A stretch of 64,000 nucleotides of DNA, from the NCBI GenBank assembly GCA_026122225.1, contig JANEZZ010001909.1:806001-870000 (forward strand), in the 5' to 3' direction. Position numbers and translations under genes: made by a program. Below, piece by piece: positions 38,001 to 45,002 of the stretch (the stretch's first letter is position 1; the number at the start of each line of letters is the position of its first letter). Below the pieces are notes generated by a model. That model saw nothing but the letters and a program-made list of their open reading frames with translations, searched no databases and had not been told where the DNA came from. The DNA is from Heloderma charlesbogerti (lineage: Eukaryota > Chordata > Lepidosauria > Squamata > Helodermatidae).

Positions 38001-40901
38001 TGCCACTGTTTGATAGTTTGAACATTCTTTGGTGCTTCCCTTTTTTGGTATGGGGATATAAGGTGATTTTTTCCAATCTGGTGGCCATTCTTGTGTTTTC
38101 CAAATTTGCAGGCATATGGCATGCATCACCTTGACAGCATCATCTTGCAAGATTTTAAACAGTTCAGCTGGGATACCGTCATCTCCTGCTGCCTTGTTAT
38201 TAGCAATGCTTCTTAAGGCCCATTCAACCTCACTCTTCAGGACGTCTGGCTCTAGCTCACTGACCACACCGTCAAATCTATCCCCGATATTATTATCCTT
38301 CCTATACAGATCTTCCGTATATTCTTGCCACCTTTTCTTGATCTCTTCTGCTTCTGTTAGGTCCTTGCCATCTTTGTTTTTGATCATACCCATTTTTGCC
38401 TGGAATTTACCTCCGATGTTTCTAATTTTCTGGAAGAGGTCTCTTGTCCTTCTTATTCTATTATCTTATTCCGCTTCTGCGGAATAAGGTAATTATTGTT
38501 TATATTATTCCTTATCTCTTCTGGCTAACCTCTGGAATTTTGCATTTAATTGGGCATATCTCCCCCTATCACTGTTGCCTTTTGCTTTCCTTCTTTCTTG
38601 GGCTGCTTCCAGTGTCTCAGCAGACAGCCATCTTGCCTTCTTGGTTTTCTTTTTCTTTGGGACATTTTTTGTTGCCGCCTCCTGAACAATGTTGCGAACT
38701 TCTGTCCATAGTTCTTCCGGGACCCTATCTACTAAATCTAGTCCCTTAAATCTATTCTTCACCTCCACTGCATATTCATTAGGAATATTAGTGAGCTCAT
38801 ATCTAACTGATCTGTGGGTCTTCCCTATTCTCTTTAGTCTGATTCTAAATTGTGCAATAAGAAGTTCGTGATCTGAACTACAATCAGCTCTAGGTCTTGT
38901 TTTTACCAACTGCATATATGTCCGCCACCTTTGGCTACAAAGGATGTAGTCAATCTGATTTCGGTGTCGACTAGGGATGGACGAAAGTCACTTACCTGGT
39001 CCCGCAGCTTGCTTTGCGGTGGGGGGGAGGCGCTCCGTCCCTCCCCGCTGGAATTCTGGCTGGGGGGGAGGCGCCCCGTCCCTCCGACCAAAACTCTGGC
39101 AGGGGAGGAGGCGCCCCGTCCCTCCGGCTGAAATTCTGGCCGGGGGGGAGGCGCCCCATCCCTCCAGCCGCGAATCCTCCTGGCCGGCCGGGACGCAAAT
39201 GGCGGCTGTAGCCGCCGCCGTTTGCGTCCCTGCAGTCAGCCGTGATACGTAAATCCTTACGTAGCCTATCATGGCTGACTTTGGGGGGGGGAATAAAAAA
39301 GTGCGTATGCAAATGGCAGCGCCCATGGGTGCCACCATTTGTGTATGCGCTTTTTTTTTTTTTTCCAAAGTCAGCCGTGATAGGCTACGTAAGGATTTAC
39401 GTAGCCTATCACAGTGTTTTTTGAAAATCTAGCCGTGATAGGCTATGTAAATCTTTATGTAGCCTATCACGTTTTTTTTTTTTACTGGGAAATGGCGGCG
39501 GCAGCTGGTCGGAAGACCGGCCGCCGCACCGCCACCAGAAGCCGCCAGCACCAGGGACATTTGTGCAAGGTAAGTCCCATCCTGGGGTGGCGGGGGGGTG
39601 GCGGACCGTTTCTCCACCAATTTCGGGGGGCTGAATGTGTTGGCATTCGGCCTCTCGGAGATTCGTGGAGAAATTCTCCAACATCCCTAGTGTCGACCGT
39701 CTGGTGAAGTCCATGTATAAAGTCAGCTCTTAGGTTGTTGGAAGAGAGTGTTTGTTATGCACAGTGAGTTGTCTTGGCAAAATTCTATCAGCCTATGTCC
39801 CGCTTCATTTTGTTCTCCCAGACCATGCTTGCCTGTAATTCCAGGTGTCGTTTGACTACCCACCTTAGCATTCCAGTCTCCTGTAATGAAAATAACATCT
39901 TTTTTTGGTGTACTATCCAGTAGGTGCTGCAGATCCTCATAGAACTGATCTACTTCTGCTTTTTCAACATCTGTGGTTGGGGTGTATATTTGGATCACTG
40001 TGACATTAAATGGCTTACCCTGAATTCGAATTGAGATGATTCTGTCATTTTTTGGATTGTATCCAAGCACTGCTTTAGCCACTGTATTATTAATTATGAA
40101 GGCTACTCCATTTCTTCTGTGGTCCTCTTGTCCACAGTAGTAGATCTGGTGGTCATTTGATGTGAAGTGGCCCATTCCAGTCCATTTCAGTTCACTGACA
40201 CCCAAAATGTCTATATTTAATCTTGACATCTCCCCAATAACCACATCCAATTTGCCCTGGCTCATAGATCTTACATTCCAGGTTCCTATGGTGTGTTGAT
40301 CTTTAGAACATCGGATTCGTCGTTCACCACCAGCACCATCAGCTGCTAGCCGTCCTTTTGGCTTTGAGCTAGCTGCGTCATCACATCTGGGGCTAGTTGA
40401 ACTTATCCTCTATTCCTCCCCAGTAGCATTTTGACCATCTTCCGACCTGGGAGTCCCATCTTCCGATGGTATACCGACATATCTCTGGTTGTACTGATCC
40501 ATTTAGTTTTCATGGCAAGAATACTGGGGTGGGTTGCCGTTTCCTTCCCCAGGGATCGTATTTAGTCTGACCTCTCTGCCATGACCTTCCCGTCTTGGGT
40601 GTCCCTTCACGGTTTAGCTCATGATGTCATTGAGGTGCTCAAGCTCCGGCACCACGACAAGGTAACGATCTCCTTTGCTGAAGCAAATATGCATATAGCT
40701 ATAGATATATAGGCTCCTGTCTGTGACTGACTTCAGTTTCCTGTCTTTTCCCCACATATGCCAACCTCTCCGGGGTTCTTCTTCCTGCTCCTCTAGCCTC
40801 CCGTCCTGTATGCTATGCTGGACCACAGCCGCCTCACCAAGTCGGCGAGTGAGAAGAAGTCCAAGGGGGGCCTGGGTGACTCCCGCAAGGATAAGAAATA
40901 G
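17008..40901 (+). CDS. MPZ: MPZ, myelin protein zero (P0), whole gene span
   Basis: P0 is the main structural protein of peripheral myelin, a single-pass Schwann-cell adhesion protein whose Ig domain holds wraps together. Six exons (17008-17074, 29813-29979, 31656-31869, 35343-35478, 35704-35761, 40797-40901) sum to 747 bases, or 248 residues. Exon lengths 67, 167, 214 and 136 are those of the human gene. Residues 1-29 are the signal peptide. The Ig V domain has Cys50-Cys127 and the N-glycosylation site Asn122 in DNGTFTC. The membrane segment is about 154-179. Cys182 (acylation site) sits in RYCWLRRQ. The tail is basic with YAMLDHSR. In the tail the known RSTK motif reads RLTK. Introns are 12.7, 1.7, 3.5, 0.2 and 5.0 kb, stretched by repeats. 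Confidence 0.97.
17098..17560 (-). mobile_element. CR1 3' end split by a SINE-B
   Basis: Antisense CR1 text at 17098-17160 (AAGAGTTGGAAGGTACTCAG, GTAGTCCAACCTCCC) resumes at about 17430 with CCTCCAGCAGAGAGCCCACC. Between them lies an antisense SINE-B (17195-17427) with its 3' extension. Confidence 0.75.
18398..18515. repeat. Inverted-repeat MITE, ACTACAACTCCCATC type
   Basis: Two arms, GATGTTTTGGACTTCAGCTC and a complementary right arm ending AGGGCACCAGGTTGGGG, fold on each other around a GGCATGGCCAATG-like centre. Copies: 23215-23290, 23545-23640, 36545-36680, 52745-52870, 52880-52970, 53400-53505 and 54225-54345. Confidence 0.7.
18545..18674. repeat. MITE with GGTTGGATCCAG ends
   Basis: Left end GGTTGGATCCAG, right end CTGGATCTAACC. 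The interior is also partly self-complementary (CCCATTGAAATCAATGG; AACCCATTGG). Confidence 0.65.
18690..18905. repeat. Possible L1 3' UTR fragment
   Basis: A-rich, non-coding and LINE-like in character. The family is uncertain. Confidence 0.3.
19486..20200 (-). repeat. Array of four antisense SINE-B copies
   Basis: Successive copies at 19486-19678, 19680-19835, 19903-20097 and 20098-20200 (partial). Each has the antisense landmarks TACTGAGTCAGACC, GACTGGCAGCAG and GATCGAACCTGGGACC. They lie in MPZ intron 1. Confidence 0.8.
20368..20572 (-). repeat. CR1-like LINE 3' end
   Basis: Antisense terminus (AACATAAGGGCCCTGCTGG) and body (CACAAGCAGGACATGAGTGC). A long inverted-repeat element follows at once. 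Confidence 0.85.
20573..20868. mobile_element. MITE with ~110-bp inverted arms
   Basis: The left arm (GCTAACCCACACTCA, GGGTTGTTGTTGAAC, GTTGTCTGAACCCAG, ACATTTTCC) is the complement of the right arm (GGAAAATGTCCTGGG, TCAGACAAC, GTTCAACAACAACCC, TTAGCG). The left arm holds a further hairpin, CCCACACTCA / TGAGTGTGGG. Confidence 0.7.
20952..21265. mobile_element. MITE with TAGGGTGGCCAT ends
   Basis: Ends TAGGGTGGCCAT and ATGGCCACCCTA. Either a TA duplication (Tc1/mariner-like) or an unresolved longer one fits; superfamily open. Confidence 0.6.
21343..21700 (-). repeat. Two antisense SINE-B copies
   Basis: Copies at 21343-21535 and about 21578-21700, separated by the CTAGTCCTCATG motif that also precedes the copies at 17195 and 19903. 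Confidence 0.75.
21703..22400 (-). repeat. L2-like LINE 3' part
   Basis: Antisense text such as AACCAGCACTTCGAATTCTG, GACCAGCTGAAATTTCTG and AAAGGCAGCCCCACG marks the coding 3' region of this LINE. The first 190 bases are repeated at 62763-62960. Confidence 0.65.
22400..23210. other. MPZ: MPZ intron 1, unassigned
   Basis: No clear repeat or exon. There is an AT-rich patch near 23080. Confidence 0.4.
23820..24060. other. MPZ: Single-copy-looking segment of MPZ intron 1
   Basis: Not matched to any repeat in the window. It contains TTAACAAAGG at about 23995, an exact SOX-type WWCAAWG core. A possible intronic regulatory element, by inference only. Confidence 0.3.
24540..24565. repeat. CT microsatellite
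   Basis: TCTCTCTCTCTCTCTC run. Confidence 0.9.
24851..25130. repeat. MITE-like repeat with GCCGGCCCTA end
   Basis: Begins CAGGGCCGGCCCTATCATG and ends CTAGAGTCGGCTCTG. The interior shares CCTGCCCTGCACCCC and CTGCCTTCAGGTGTGGT with 28450-28540. Confidence 0.5.
25255..25480 (-). repeat. CR1-like LINE 3' end
   Basis: Antisense, with CACAAGCAGGACATGAGTGC shared with the other copies. Confidence 0.8.
25600..26150. promoter_or_regulatory. MPZ: CpG-rich unique segment, candidate MPZ intronic enhancer
   Basis: Unlike its surroundings this part of intron 1 has many CpGs and no visible repeat. It holds GAACAAAGGAGC (a SOX core) near 26088 and GCGACGCC near 25770. Mammalian MPZ intron 1 has an EGR2/SOX10 enhancer, but homology to it cannot be shown here. 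Confidence 0.3.
26697..28365 (-). mobile_element. Bov-B LINE with inverted 5' half
   Basis: 26697-27098 is the antisense 3' end of Bov-B (its minus-strand reading has KLQYFGHLIRREN and GRQRMRWLDSI). From about 27100 the sequence switches to sense orientation and carries the 5' endonuclease region up to 28365. The reverse transcriptase in between is missing. This head-to-head form is the expected product of twin priming. Confidence 0.9.
27163..28365 (+). pseudogene. Bov-B endonuclease domain plus linker, RT lost
   Basis: An open frame of 400 residues encodes the apurinic-type endonuclease of an RTE/Bov-B LINE. Motifs are ISELKW near residue 25, YCGQES, IQVYAPT near residue 93, IIGDWNAKVG near residue 129 (catalytic D and N), IDYVLCSQRW, and SDHELLVAKF near residue 225 (catalytic SDH). 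The linker up to residue 400 leads to where RT should begin, and the frame ends at TAG. No host function is suggested. Confidence 0.92.
28560..29065 (+). repeat. L2-like LINE 3' end
   Basis: Contains GGGCCTTTTCTGTGGCAGC, then a tail with (AAAC)n near 29042. Same type as 34530-34975, 52150-52330 and 59925-60400. Confidence 0.7.
29070..29800. other. MPZ: MPZ intron 1 distal part, unassigned
   Basis: AT-rich, no exon or clear repeat. It ends in the pyrimidine tract of the exon 2 acceptor. Confidence 0.4.
29813..29979 (+). CDS. MPZ: MPZ exon 2, start of Ig domain
   Basis: 167 bases encode residues 23-78: the end of the signal peptide, the mature start INVYT, the first disulphide cysteine (Cys50 in VTLSC) and the WSNEW adhesion loop. 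Acceptor TTTGCAG, donor GTAAGG. Confidence 0.97.
30518..30665 (+). mobile_element. 5S rRNA-derived head joined to a CR1 tail (SINE)
   Basis: 30518-30595 follows the 5S rRNA sequence closely, including the internal promoter blocks AAGCTAAGCAGGGT (A box) and TTGGATGGGGTACCGCCTGG (C box region). It then passes into CR1 3' end sequence (TTGGACTCGATGGTCTTGTA, ending ATTCTATGATT) identical in layout to 1330-1400. The 5' third of 5S is missing or diverged. It is a retroposon of the 5S-derived SINE class, not a functional rRNA gene. Confidence 0.8.
30768..31090 (+). mobile_element. SINE-B followed by SINE-A 3' half
   Basis: 30768-30975 is a near-complete SINE-B. 30975-31090 is the 3' half of SINE-A (TGTGAGGATAAAATGG, TCCTTGGGTTC). 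They lie in MPZ intron 2. Confidence 0.8.
31100..31137. repeat. AAT/ACC trinucleotide microsatellite
   Basis: AATAATAATAATACC then ACCACCACC repeats. Confidence 0.9.
31656..31869 (+). CDS. MPZ: MPZ exon 3, main Ig domain
   Basis: 214 bases, same as human, encode residues 79-149. Visible are IFHYAKGQ, WKDGSIVIH, the glycosylation site Asn122 and Cys127 in DNGTFTC, and DVKNPPDIVGK. Acceptor CGCCCAG, donor GTAATG. Confidence 0.98.
31870..32640. other. MPZ: MPZ intron 3 proximal part, unassigned
   Basis: No clear repeat or exon seen. Confidence 0.4.
32650..33235 (-). mobile_element. CR1-like LINE 3' end, long antisense copy
   Basis: The full antisense 3' region, from AACATAAGAAGAGCCCTC to the RT C-terminal text CAGTCCCTTGATCATTTTAG. 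It is the counterpart of 5258-5905. Confidence 0.88.
33240..33545 (+). mobile_element. hAT-like MITE, truncated at left
   Basis: Body TTTCAACCTTTTAGAATGG and right end GGTTCAACACCTCT match the family of 14008-14323. Confidence 0.6.
33640..34195 (+). repeat. L1 LINE 3' end
   Basis: The sense reading has the L1 ORF2 C-terminal text SWYMELWQIVMAEKL, broken by stops, followed by an AT-rich 3' UTR. Confidence 0.55.
34530..34975 (+). repeat. L2-like LINE 3' end with GAAT tail
   Basis: Contains AGGCCTTCTCAGTGGTGGC and ends in (GAAT)n at 34950-34976. Confidence 0.75.
35343..35478 (+). CDS. MPZ: MPZ exon 4, transmembrane segment
   Basis: 136 bases, same as human. Encodes PTRYGVVLGA, a strongly hydrophobic stretch and the stop-transfer RYCWLRRQ with Cys182. 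Acceptor TTCTTAG, donor GTAAAG. Confidence 0.97.
35704..35761 (+). CDS. MPZ: MPZ exon 5
   Basis: 58 bases encode AMEKGKLRLGKDSSKRGRQ, the basic cytoplasmic region that binds lipid. Acceptor CATTTTAG, donor GTGAGT. Confidence 0.95.
35842..36166. mobile_element. MITE with AGRGCTTTTCTACA ends
   Basis: Left end AGGGCTTTTCTACA, right end TGTAGAAAAGCTCT, complementary but for one base. No target duplication is evident. It lies in MPZ intron 5. Confidence 0.5.
36545..36680. repeat. Inverted-repeat MITE, TACAACTCC type
   Basis: GCCCTCCAGATATTTCGGCC on the left and its complement-like GGCCAAAACATCTGGAG on the right. Confidence 0.7.
36867..38393 (-). pseudogene. Bov-B reverse transcriptase (inactivated)
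   Basis: 508 residues open. Visible are IPIPKKG, AGFRKGRETRDQI, FIDYSKAFDCVDH (motif A), KGVRQGCILSPYLFN (motif B), and the motif C site, which reads RDADDTTLMA where an aromatic residue is expected before ADD. The C-terminal FGHIMKRQ and zinc-like region follow. Another frame break lies at 38463-38505. A dead transposon gene inside an MPZ intron, antisense to MPZ. Confidence 0.92.
38505..38963 (-). pseudogene. Bov-B endonuclease C-terminal part and linker
   Basis: Reads SSDHELLIAQF and the linker to LARRDKE, then a stop. It is separated from its N-terminal part by the MITE. Confidence 0.85.
38972..39689. mobile_element. hAT-like MITE with internal tandem and inverted repeats
   Basis: The ends are TAGGGATG and CATCCCTA. 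Exact 8-base duplications GTGTCGAC flank it (38964-38971 and 39690-39697), splitting the Bov-B endonuclease. The interior holds four GC-rich units of about 40 bases (39021-39181) and several hairpins (ACGTAAATCCTTACGT type at 39240-39280, 39374-39412 and 39430-39470). A shorter relative is at 55153-55543. Confidence 0.85.
39698..40265 (-). pseudogene. Bov-B endonuclease N-terminal part
   Basis: Starts MSQGKLDVV; has SELKWTGMG, YCGQED and FITGDWNAKVG. It runs to the MITE insertion point. Confidence 0.9.
40797..40901 (+). CDS. MPZ: MPZ exon 6, cytoplasmic tail and stop
   Basis: 34 codons plus TAG (40899-40901). Encodes PPVLYAMLDHSR and ends SRKDKK, as in other P0 proteins. The acceptor is CTCCTCTAG. 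Where mammals have RSTK, a motif tied to PKC-dependent adhesion, this has RLTK. Confidence 0.97.
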   Translation, partial: PPVLYAMLDHSRLTKSASEKKSKGGLGDSRKDKK

Positions 40902-41087
40902 CGGTTAGCAGGCAGGGAAGGTACCCAGAAGAAGGCAGGAGATAAAAAGGTCATCATGACTATCGAGATGGAACTGAAGAGGGACCAACTCGAGGCTGAA
41001 GGCCTGAAGCCCGCCGTCAAGTCCCCCAGCAAGAACAGCCTCAAAAATGCGCTCATGAACATCATCAAAAGTGATTTGGAAAAGTGA
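40902..41087 (+). CDS. MPZ: MPZ readthrough extension (L-MPZ tail)
   Basis: After the TAG the same frame stays open for 61 codons to TGA at 41085-41087. The stop context is TAG-CGG. The extension is basic and helical-looking (MTIEMELKRDQLEAEGLKP, then SPSKNSLKNALMNIIKSD). Mammalian MPZ is known to yield a larger isoform, L-MPZ, by readthrough of its stop, adding a little over 60 residues; the length here fits. A 61-codon open stretch with codon-like composition just past a stop is best read as a conserved functional extension. Confidence 0.8.
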   Translation, partial: RLAGREGTQKKAGDKKVIMTIEMELKRDQLEAEGLKPAVKSPSKNSLKNALMNIIKSDLEK

Positions 41088-42900
41088 TTTGAAAGGAGGG
41101 AACGATCCTAGTCCTCTACTTCCAGGGGCCTAGAATACTTTCCCCTTTGTGGCTTTGTTTCCTGCCATGTTTACTACCCATTGTACTTTATTAGCCCATC
41201 TAGTCAGGGGCTGATGGGATTTTTGGCCTATTTTTGCTGACAAGAACCTGGCTCAGTGTCTGTCCCTCTTTGTCCTTAACCTTGACGGAGAGATCTTTGC
41301 ATCGTATATGTATAGCAAAGCACAGGGTAGGTTCACAACTGCTTAACATTGTTAAATAACTCCTAGGACTTTGTGTGTACATAAAAGAAGGAGGGAAACT
41401 GAGGTAGGATCATCACAGGCAACTATCCAACTTATGCCCCCTCTCATTATTAGGAACATCTTCCTCTTTCAAGTCCAGAAACAGACCAGTCAACGTCTTG
41501 GGACACCATTATATCCACACTTTGCTAAGGTTAACACCGCAGCCTTGTGTCACTGCTCTCCATAGCTCTTACTGAGGGGCCAGTGACTCGCTGAGTAACC
41601 CCGTGTGGCCACAGTAACACCAAGGCCTCCATGTGCAAGCTGTAAATTGAGACAGCACATACATGAAACAGACAGGACCTTTTCTCTGGTGATTTAAGTC
41701 CCTCTAGTAATGAAACATTGGTCTCCCATTTAAGGGGAACGAAGCTCCTTCAACCTGAGCCACAAGGGGCCCAAATTCCCATCAGTCACTAGGCCTGATA
41801 CAATACCATGAGAACTAGATAGTCTAGTGCCCCATCCCTGAAGCATCCCCCTCAAAAATCCCAGTGTCTTAAACATTGGCAAGAAAAAGACACACAAACC
41901 CTATGATAAGTGTACCTTCTACTGCTCAAATGTCTGTGACAACCCTCTTCTGCTTGGTAACCCAAGCACAGGTGTAATTTTTCTTTTTTTTCTCTTTTTA
42001 ATCCAAGGACCAAATATATGTATACGTGTCTCTGAGATTCAAAAGGATGGTTTAATTCCCGTACATAGCTCATGCCATCCCACCCTTGGTTGCTTACTTT
42101 TCCCAGGGCCTTAGCCCTGTTTTGCCGGTACTCTAAGCTCAGTGGAAAAAAAAGATATGGGTGAAAATGTTTGTTTTCTGAAATGGCATAATATTTTGCA
42201 GGTACTCTGTCCCTGCCTACCTTCACTTTCAGGCGCAAGCTCTCGTTGTCCCATTCCCATAGGGGTGTAAGCGAAAAACAGTACCATCCAGTTGCCACAG
42301 AATTTCGCTTTAGGCAAATCCAGCAGTTCCTAATTGGGCGAAACATCTGAGGAATTTCGAGGGAAGTGAGAAAATGTCCAAGGCCACCAACGAAATTTCT
42401 CAGGGAGGGGGTGTCGCCCATCTCTAGGTTGTTGCCAGATTTTGCCCAAAGTGAAATCCTAGGCAAATTGTGAAGGTTTCCATTTGGGCAAAACCTCTGA
42501 GGAAAGCTTAAAGAGCTTTGATCAGAAAATATCCTCAGGCAGGTTTCCCATATCCGTCTTCAAGAGTATACCAAACCACACAAACATCCCAATATTGACT
42601 TCTCACCACATCGTTGATGCTCTGGTTCACTAATCCCCTCGAGGGGAATTAAGCCATCCTTGGACAAGTCCTCTCAACAGTGATGACACCTTACAGTATG
42701 ATTTTCAATCTACAGGAGGGTTGTTATTAGTACTATTATTATTATTATTAACTATTGATATATTTCTGTTAGTCTTCTTTTCTCTCTTCCCTGTGACCGA
42801 ACACCACATGACGTCACATGGGTAACATCCCTTATTGAGGCCTCAGTCTTTCCATTTCTCTCTGTCCACAGTTTTTGTGGCCTGTCCTCATCTTTTTTCA
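41088..42900 (+). other. MPZ: Probable MPZ 3' UTR
   Basis: No other gene signal. Largely non-repetitive until the CR1 piece at 42904. A candidate AATAAA is at 43489-43494. The true cleavage site is not known. Confidence 0.4.
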
Positions 42901-42903
42901 GAT

Positions 42904-42990
42904 TATAGAATCATAGAATCATAGAATAGTAGGGTTGGAAGGGGCCCACAAGGCCATCGAGTCCAACCCCCTGCTCAGTGCAGGAATCAT
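42904..42990 (-). repeat. CR1 3' end fragment
   Basis: Antisense terminus ATAGAATCATAGAATAGTAG, with GGGTTGGAAGGGGCCC. Confidence 0.88.
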
Positions 42991-43024
42991 GGGCAACAGG
43001 AATCATTAATTCCTGTTGCCCATG
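42988..43024. repeat. Perfect 16-bp hairpin
   Basis: CATGGGCAACAGGAAT, a five-base loop CATTA, then the exact complement ATTCCTGTTGCCCATG. Confidence 0.95.
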
Positions 43025-43488
43025 ACAACATGCTCCACAACTTAGTAGGCCTGACAGCTGCCAAGGACAAATTTTCTGGAGGGCAACCATTCTGCTAGGC
43101 CAGCAACACACCATACTATTGAGGACTGGGCCCCATCCCATCTCCCACCTGAGCTTGGACAGATTACTGTACCTTCTACCAGATCATGCGTGTTCCCGTC
43201 CGATGACCTTCAGAAACTCCCTCACCAATTGTGAGTGGGGAATGTCACAGCATCAATGTGCGATGCTATAGAAATGTATATAGCAGACCACACACACACA
43301 CACTCTTTCTGTGTAGCATATAATGTTGTCAGTGAAAAGTCCTAGAAGACTAAACTGCATTTTTTAAATGTTATGTATGGTGGTGTATTTCTTTTTTCTT
43401 TGTGGGGTGGTGGGGCTTTCTCAACTTGGTGTACATTCTCTCAAAAACAGCAGCAACAACCAAAAATGACACAATTAAAAAAAAACCT

Positions 43489-43494
43489 TAATAA
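43489..43494 (+). terminator. MPZ: Candidate MPZ polyadenylation signal
   Basis: AATAAA 2.4 kb past the second MPZ stop. It would give a 3' UTR that includes the CR1 piece and the hairpin. Other sites may be used. Confidence 0.35.
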
Positions 43495-43964
43495 AAAGAC
43501 TGACATTTCTACACAGACCCAGTCTTCTTTATGTTCTAGGATCCTGTTGTAAATAAGCAGCTGAAATATGTTTAAAGCAGGGGTTGGTCACTAGCGGATG
43601 TCAGCCAAAATCCAGCCCCTTGAGGGAGTGTCATGTGGCCCACCCAAGCTGCAAACCTGTGGCCAACCAGCCAATACCTGACTTGTTTGATCAGTAAAAC
43701 CATGTTCTGCCAGATAATCAAAACGGGTCTGAAAAGCCAGTACCCATTATCCAAGGCTCTACCCATAATCCTCCAGGTCCTGCCCTGGTTCCTTTCACTT
43801 GCCCTTGCGGTGCCTTTTAAAGAAAACTTGGCAAGTCTACCTTCCTGCTCTCAACTTTGTTGTTGTTGTTGATTATTATTAATAATGTTATTAATATTAA
43901 TAACAACAACAACATTTCTATATCACCACATAGCCGAAGCTTTCTTGGTGATTTTTGTTGCCCA

Positions 43965-44170
43965 AAATTTATTTATTTATAGTATTGTTTACCCCGTTCT
44001 TCAGCCCCAAAAGGCTCCCAGAGCAGCTTATAAAGATTCATAAGGAGACAGTTCCTGCCCTCAGGCTTACAATGTGAAAGACACAGACACAAAAAGAAAA
44101 GGGATTGGGAGGGAAGGGAAGGGCAGGGGTGGGGGGAGAAAAACTCCAGCCCTAGTTCTTAGTTTCAACA
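43965..44170 (-). repeat. L2-like LINE 3' end
   Basis: Antisense, with CCCCAAAAGGCTCCCAGAGC and AAAAGGGATTGGGAGGG. Confidence 0.65.
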
Positions 44171-44429
44171 TTCTTATAGATGTTATTTCTGGCAGGGAGA
44201 AGGGTGAAACAAGCTTCTTGCAGCTGCTCCTTTTCTAGCCAGTGTATAGGGCTAGGTTGGCCTCTCTCTCTTGCCGTGATGCTCTTCCTCGACGCTGTGG
44301 TCTGAAACATCAAGGGTGCCTTCTGATGCAGGATTGCTGCTTTTTTCAGGCAGGTCTTATTTGTGTTTTTGACAACTGTGTGCCAGGGAGAAATTCAACA
44401 GGGTCTATTGCCTGCCCCCCCATCATCAT

Positions 44430-44765
44430 GCCACTGAATGTTTCAGATTTGAATGTGACAAGGAATCATCCCTGCCATTCTGAAAGGCAAAACTAACAAC
44501 CCCTTAACGCCTCAAGCCACCCTGGTTGACTCACTCATCATCACCAATTAAAGGCTTAACAAATTAGCTCAAGCAAGCTAGTTAACACAATAATGGACAC
44601 CAACTTGATTAGATCACAACCCCCAGGAGTGTTGTATTAGCATATCTAAATGCATTTGCGAGCAAACTGCTTAGAAGGCAATCAGCAGAAAAGGACCTGA
44701 ACAGGACAGTGCTGAAACACTTCCAACTAGAGTCACCAACTTGCCTAGAACTTCCTTTCTTCTGA
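44430..44765 (+). repeat. Unrecognised dispersed repeat, copy 1
   Basis: Shares CACCAATTAAAGG, CACAATAATGGACACCAACT, CCAGGAGTGT and CAGCAGAAAAGGA with 47722-47960. Family unknown. Confidence 0.6.
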
Positions 44766-45002
44766 TCTCTGGAATTCTGAGACCACATGCTGAACATATG
44801 GAAGATCCCAGATATAGGGGTGGTGGTGGGTAAGACAGGGCCATAACAGACAGGCCATGGGTTCCTCTATTCCTAGTTCAGGAATTTGCAGAGCACATGG
44901 TGGTGACCCAGCTGCATGTCACAACACCAGCTCAGAGATGTGGCTCTCAGAATTCCTGAGACAGGAAGAAAGGAATTTCTAGGCTGCTACAAGAAGGCAA
45001 GT

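Larger units (their letters stand above)
36741..40683 (-). mobile_element. Full-length Bov-B LINE with 13-bp target duplication
   Basis: The antisense element fills most of MPZ intron 5. It is flanked by exact copies of CAAATATGCATAT (36728-36740 and 40684-40696). Removing the inserted MITE and its duplication (726 bases) leaves about 3.2 kb, the usual full length of Bov-B. The 3' end is at 36741 (antisense GTTGTTGTTTATTTGGTC), the 5' end at 40683. Confidence 0.93.

Noticed and set aside
39414..39707. ORFs inside the MITE at 38972-39689
   Set aside because: They follow hairpin and GC-repeat structure, are not shared in frame with the copy at 55153-55543, and show no transposase motif.
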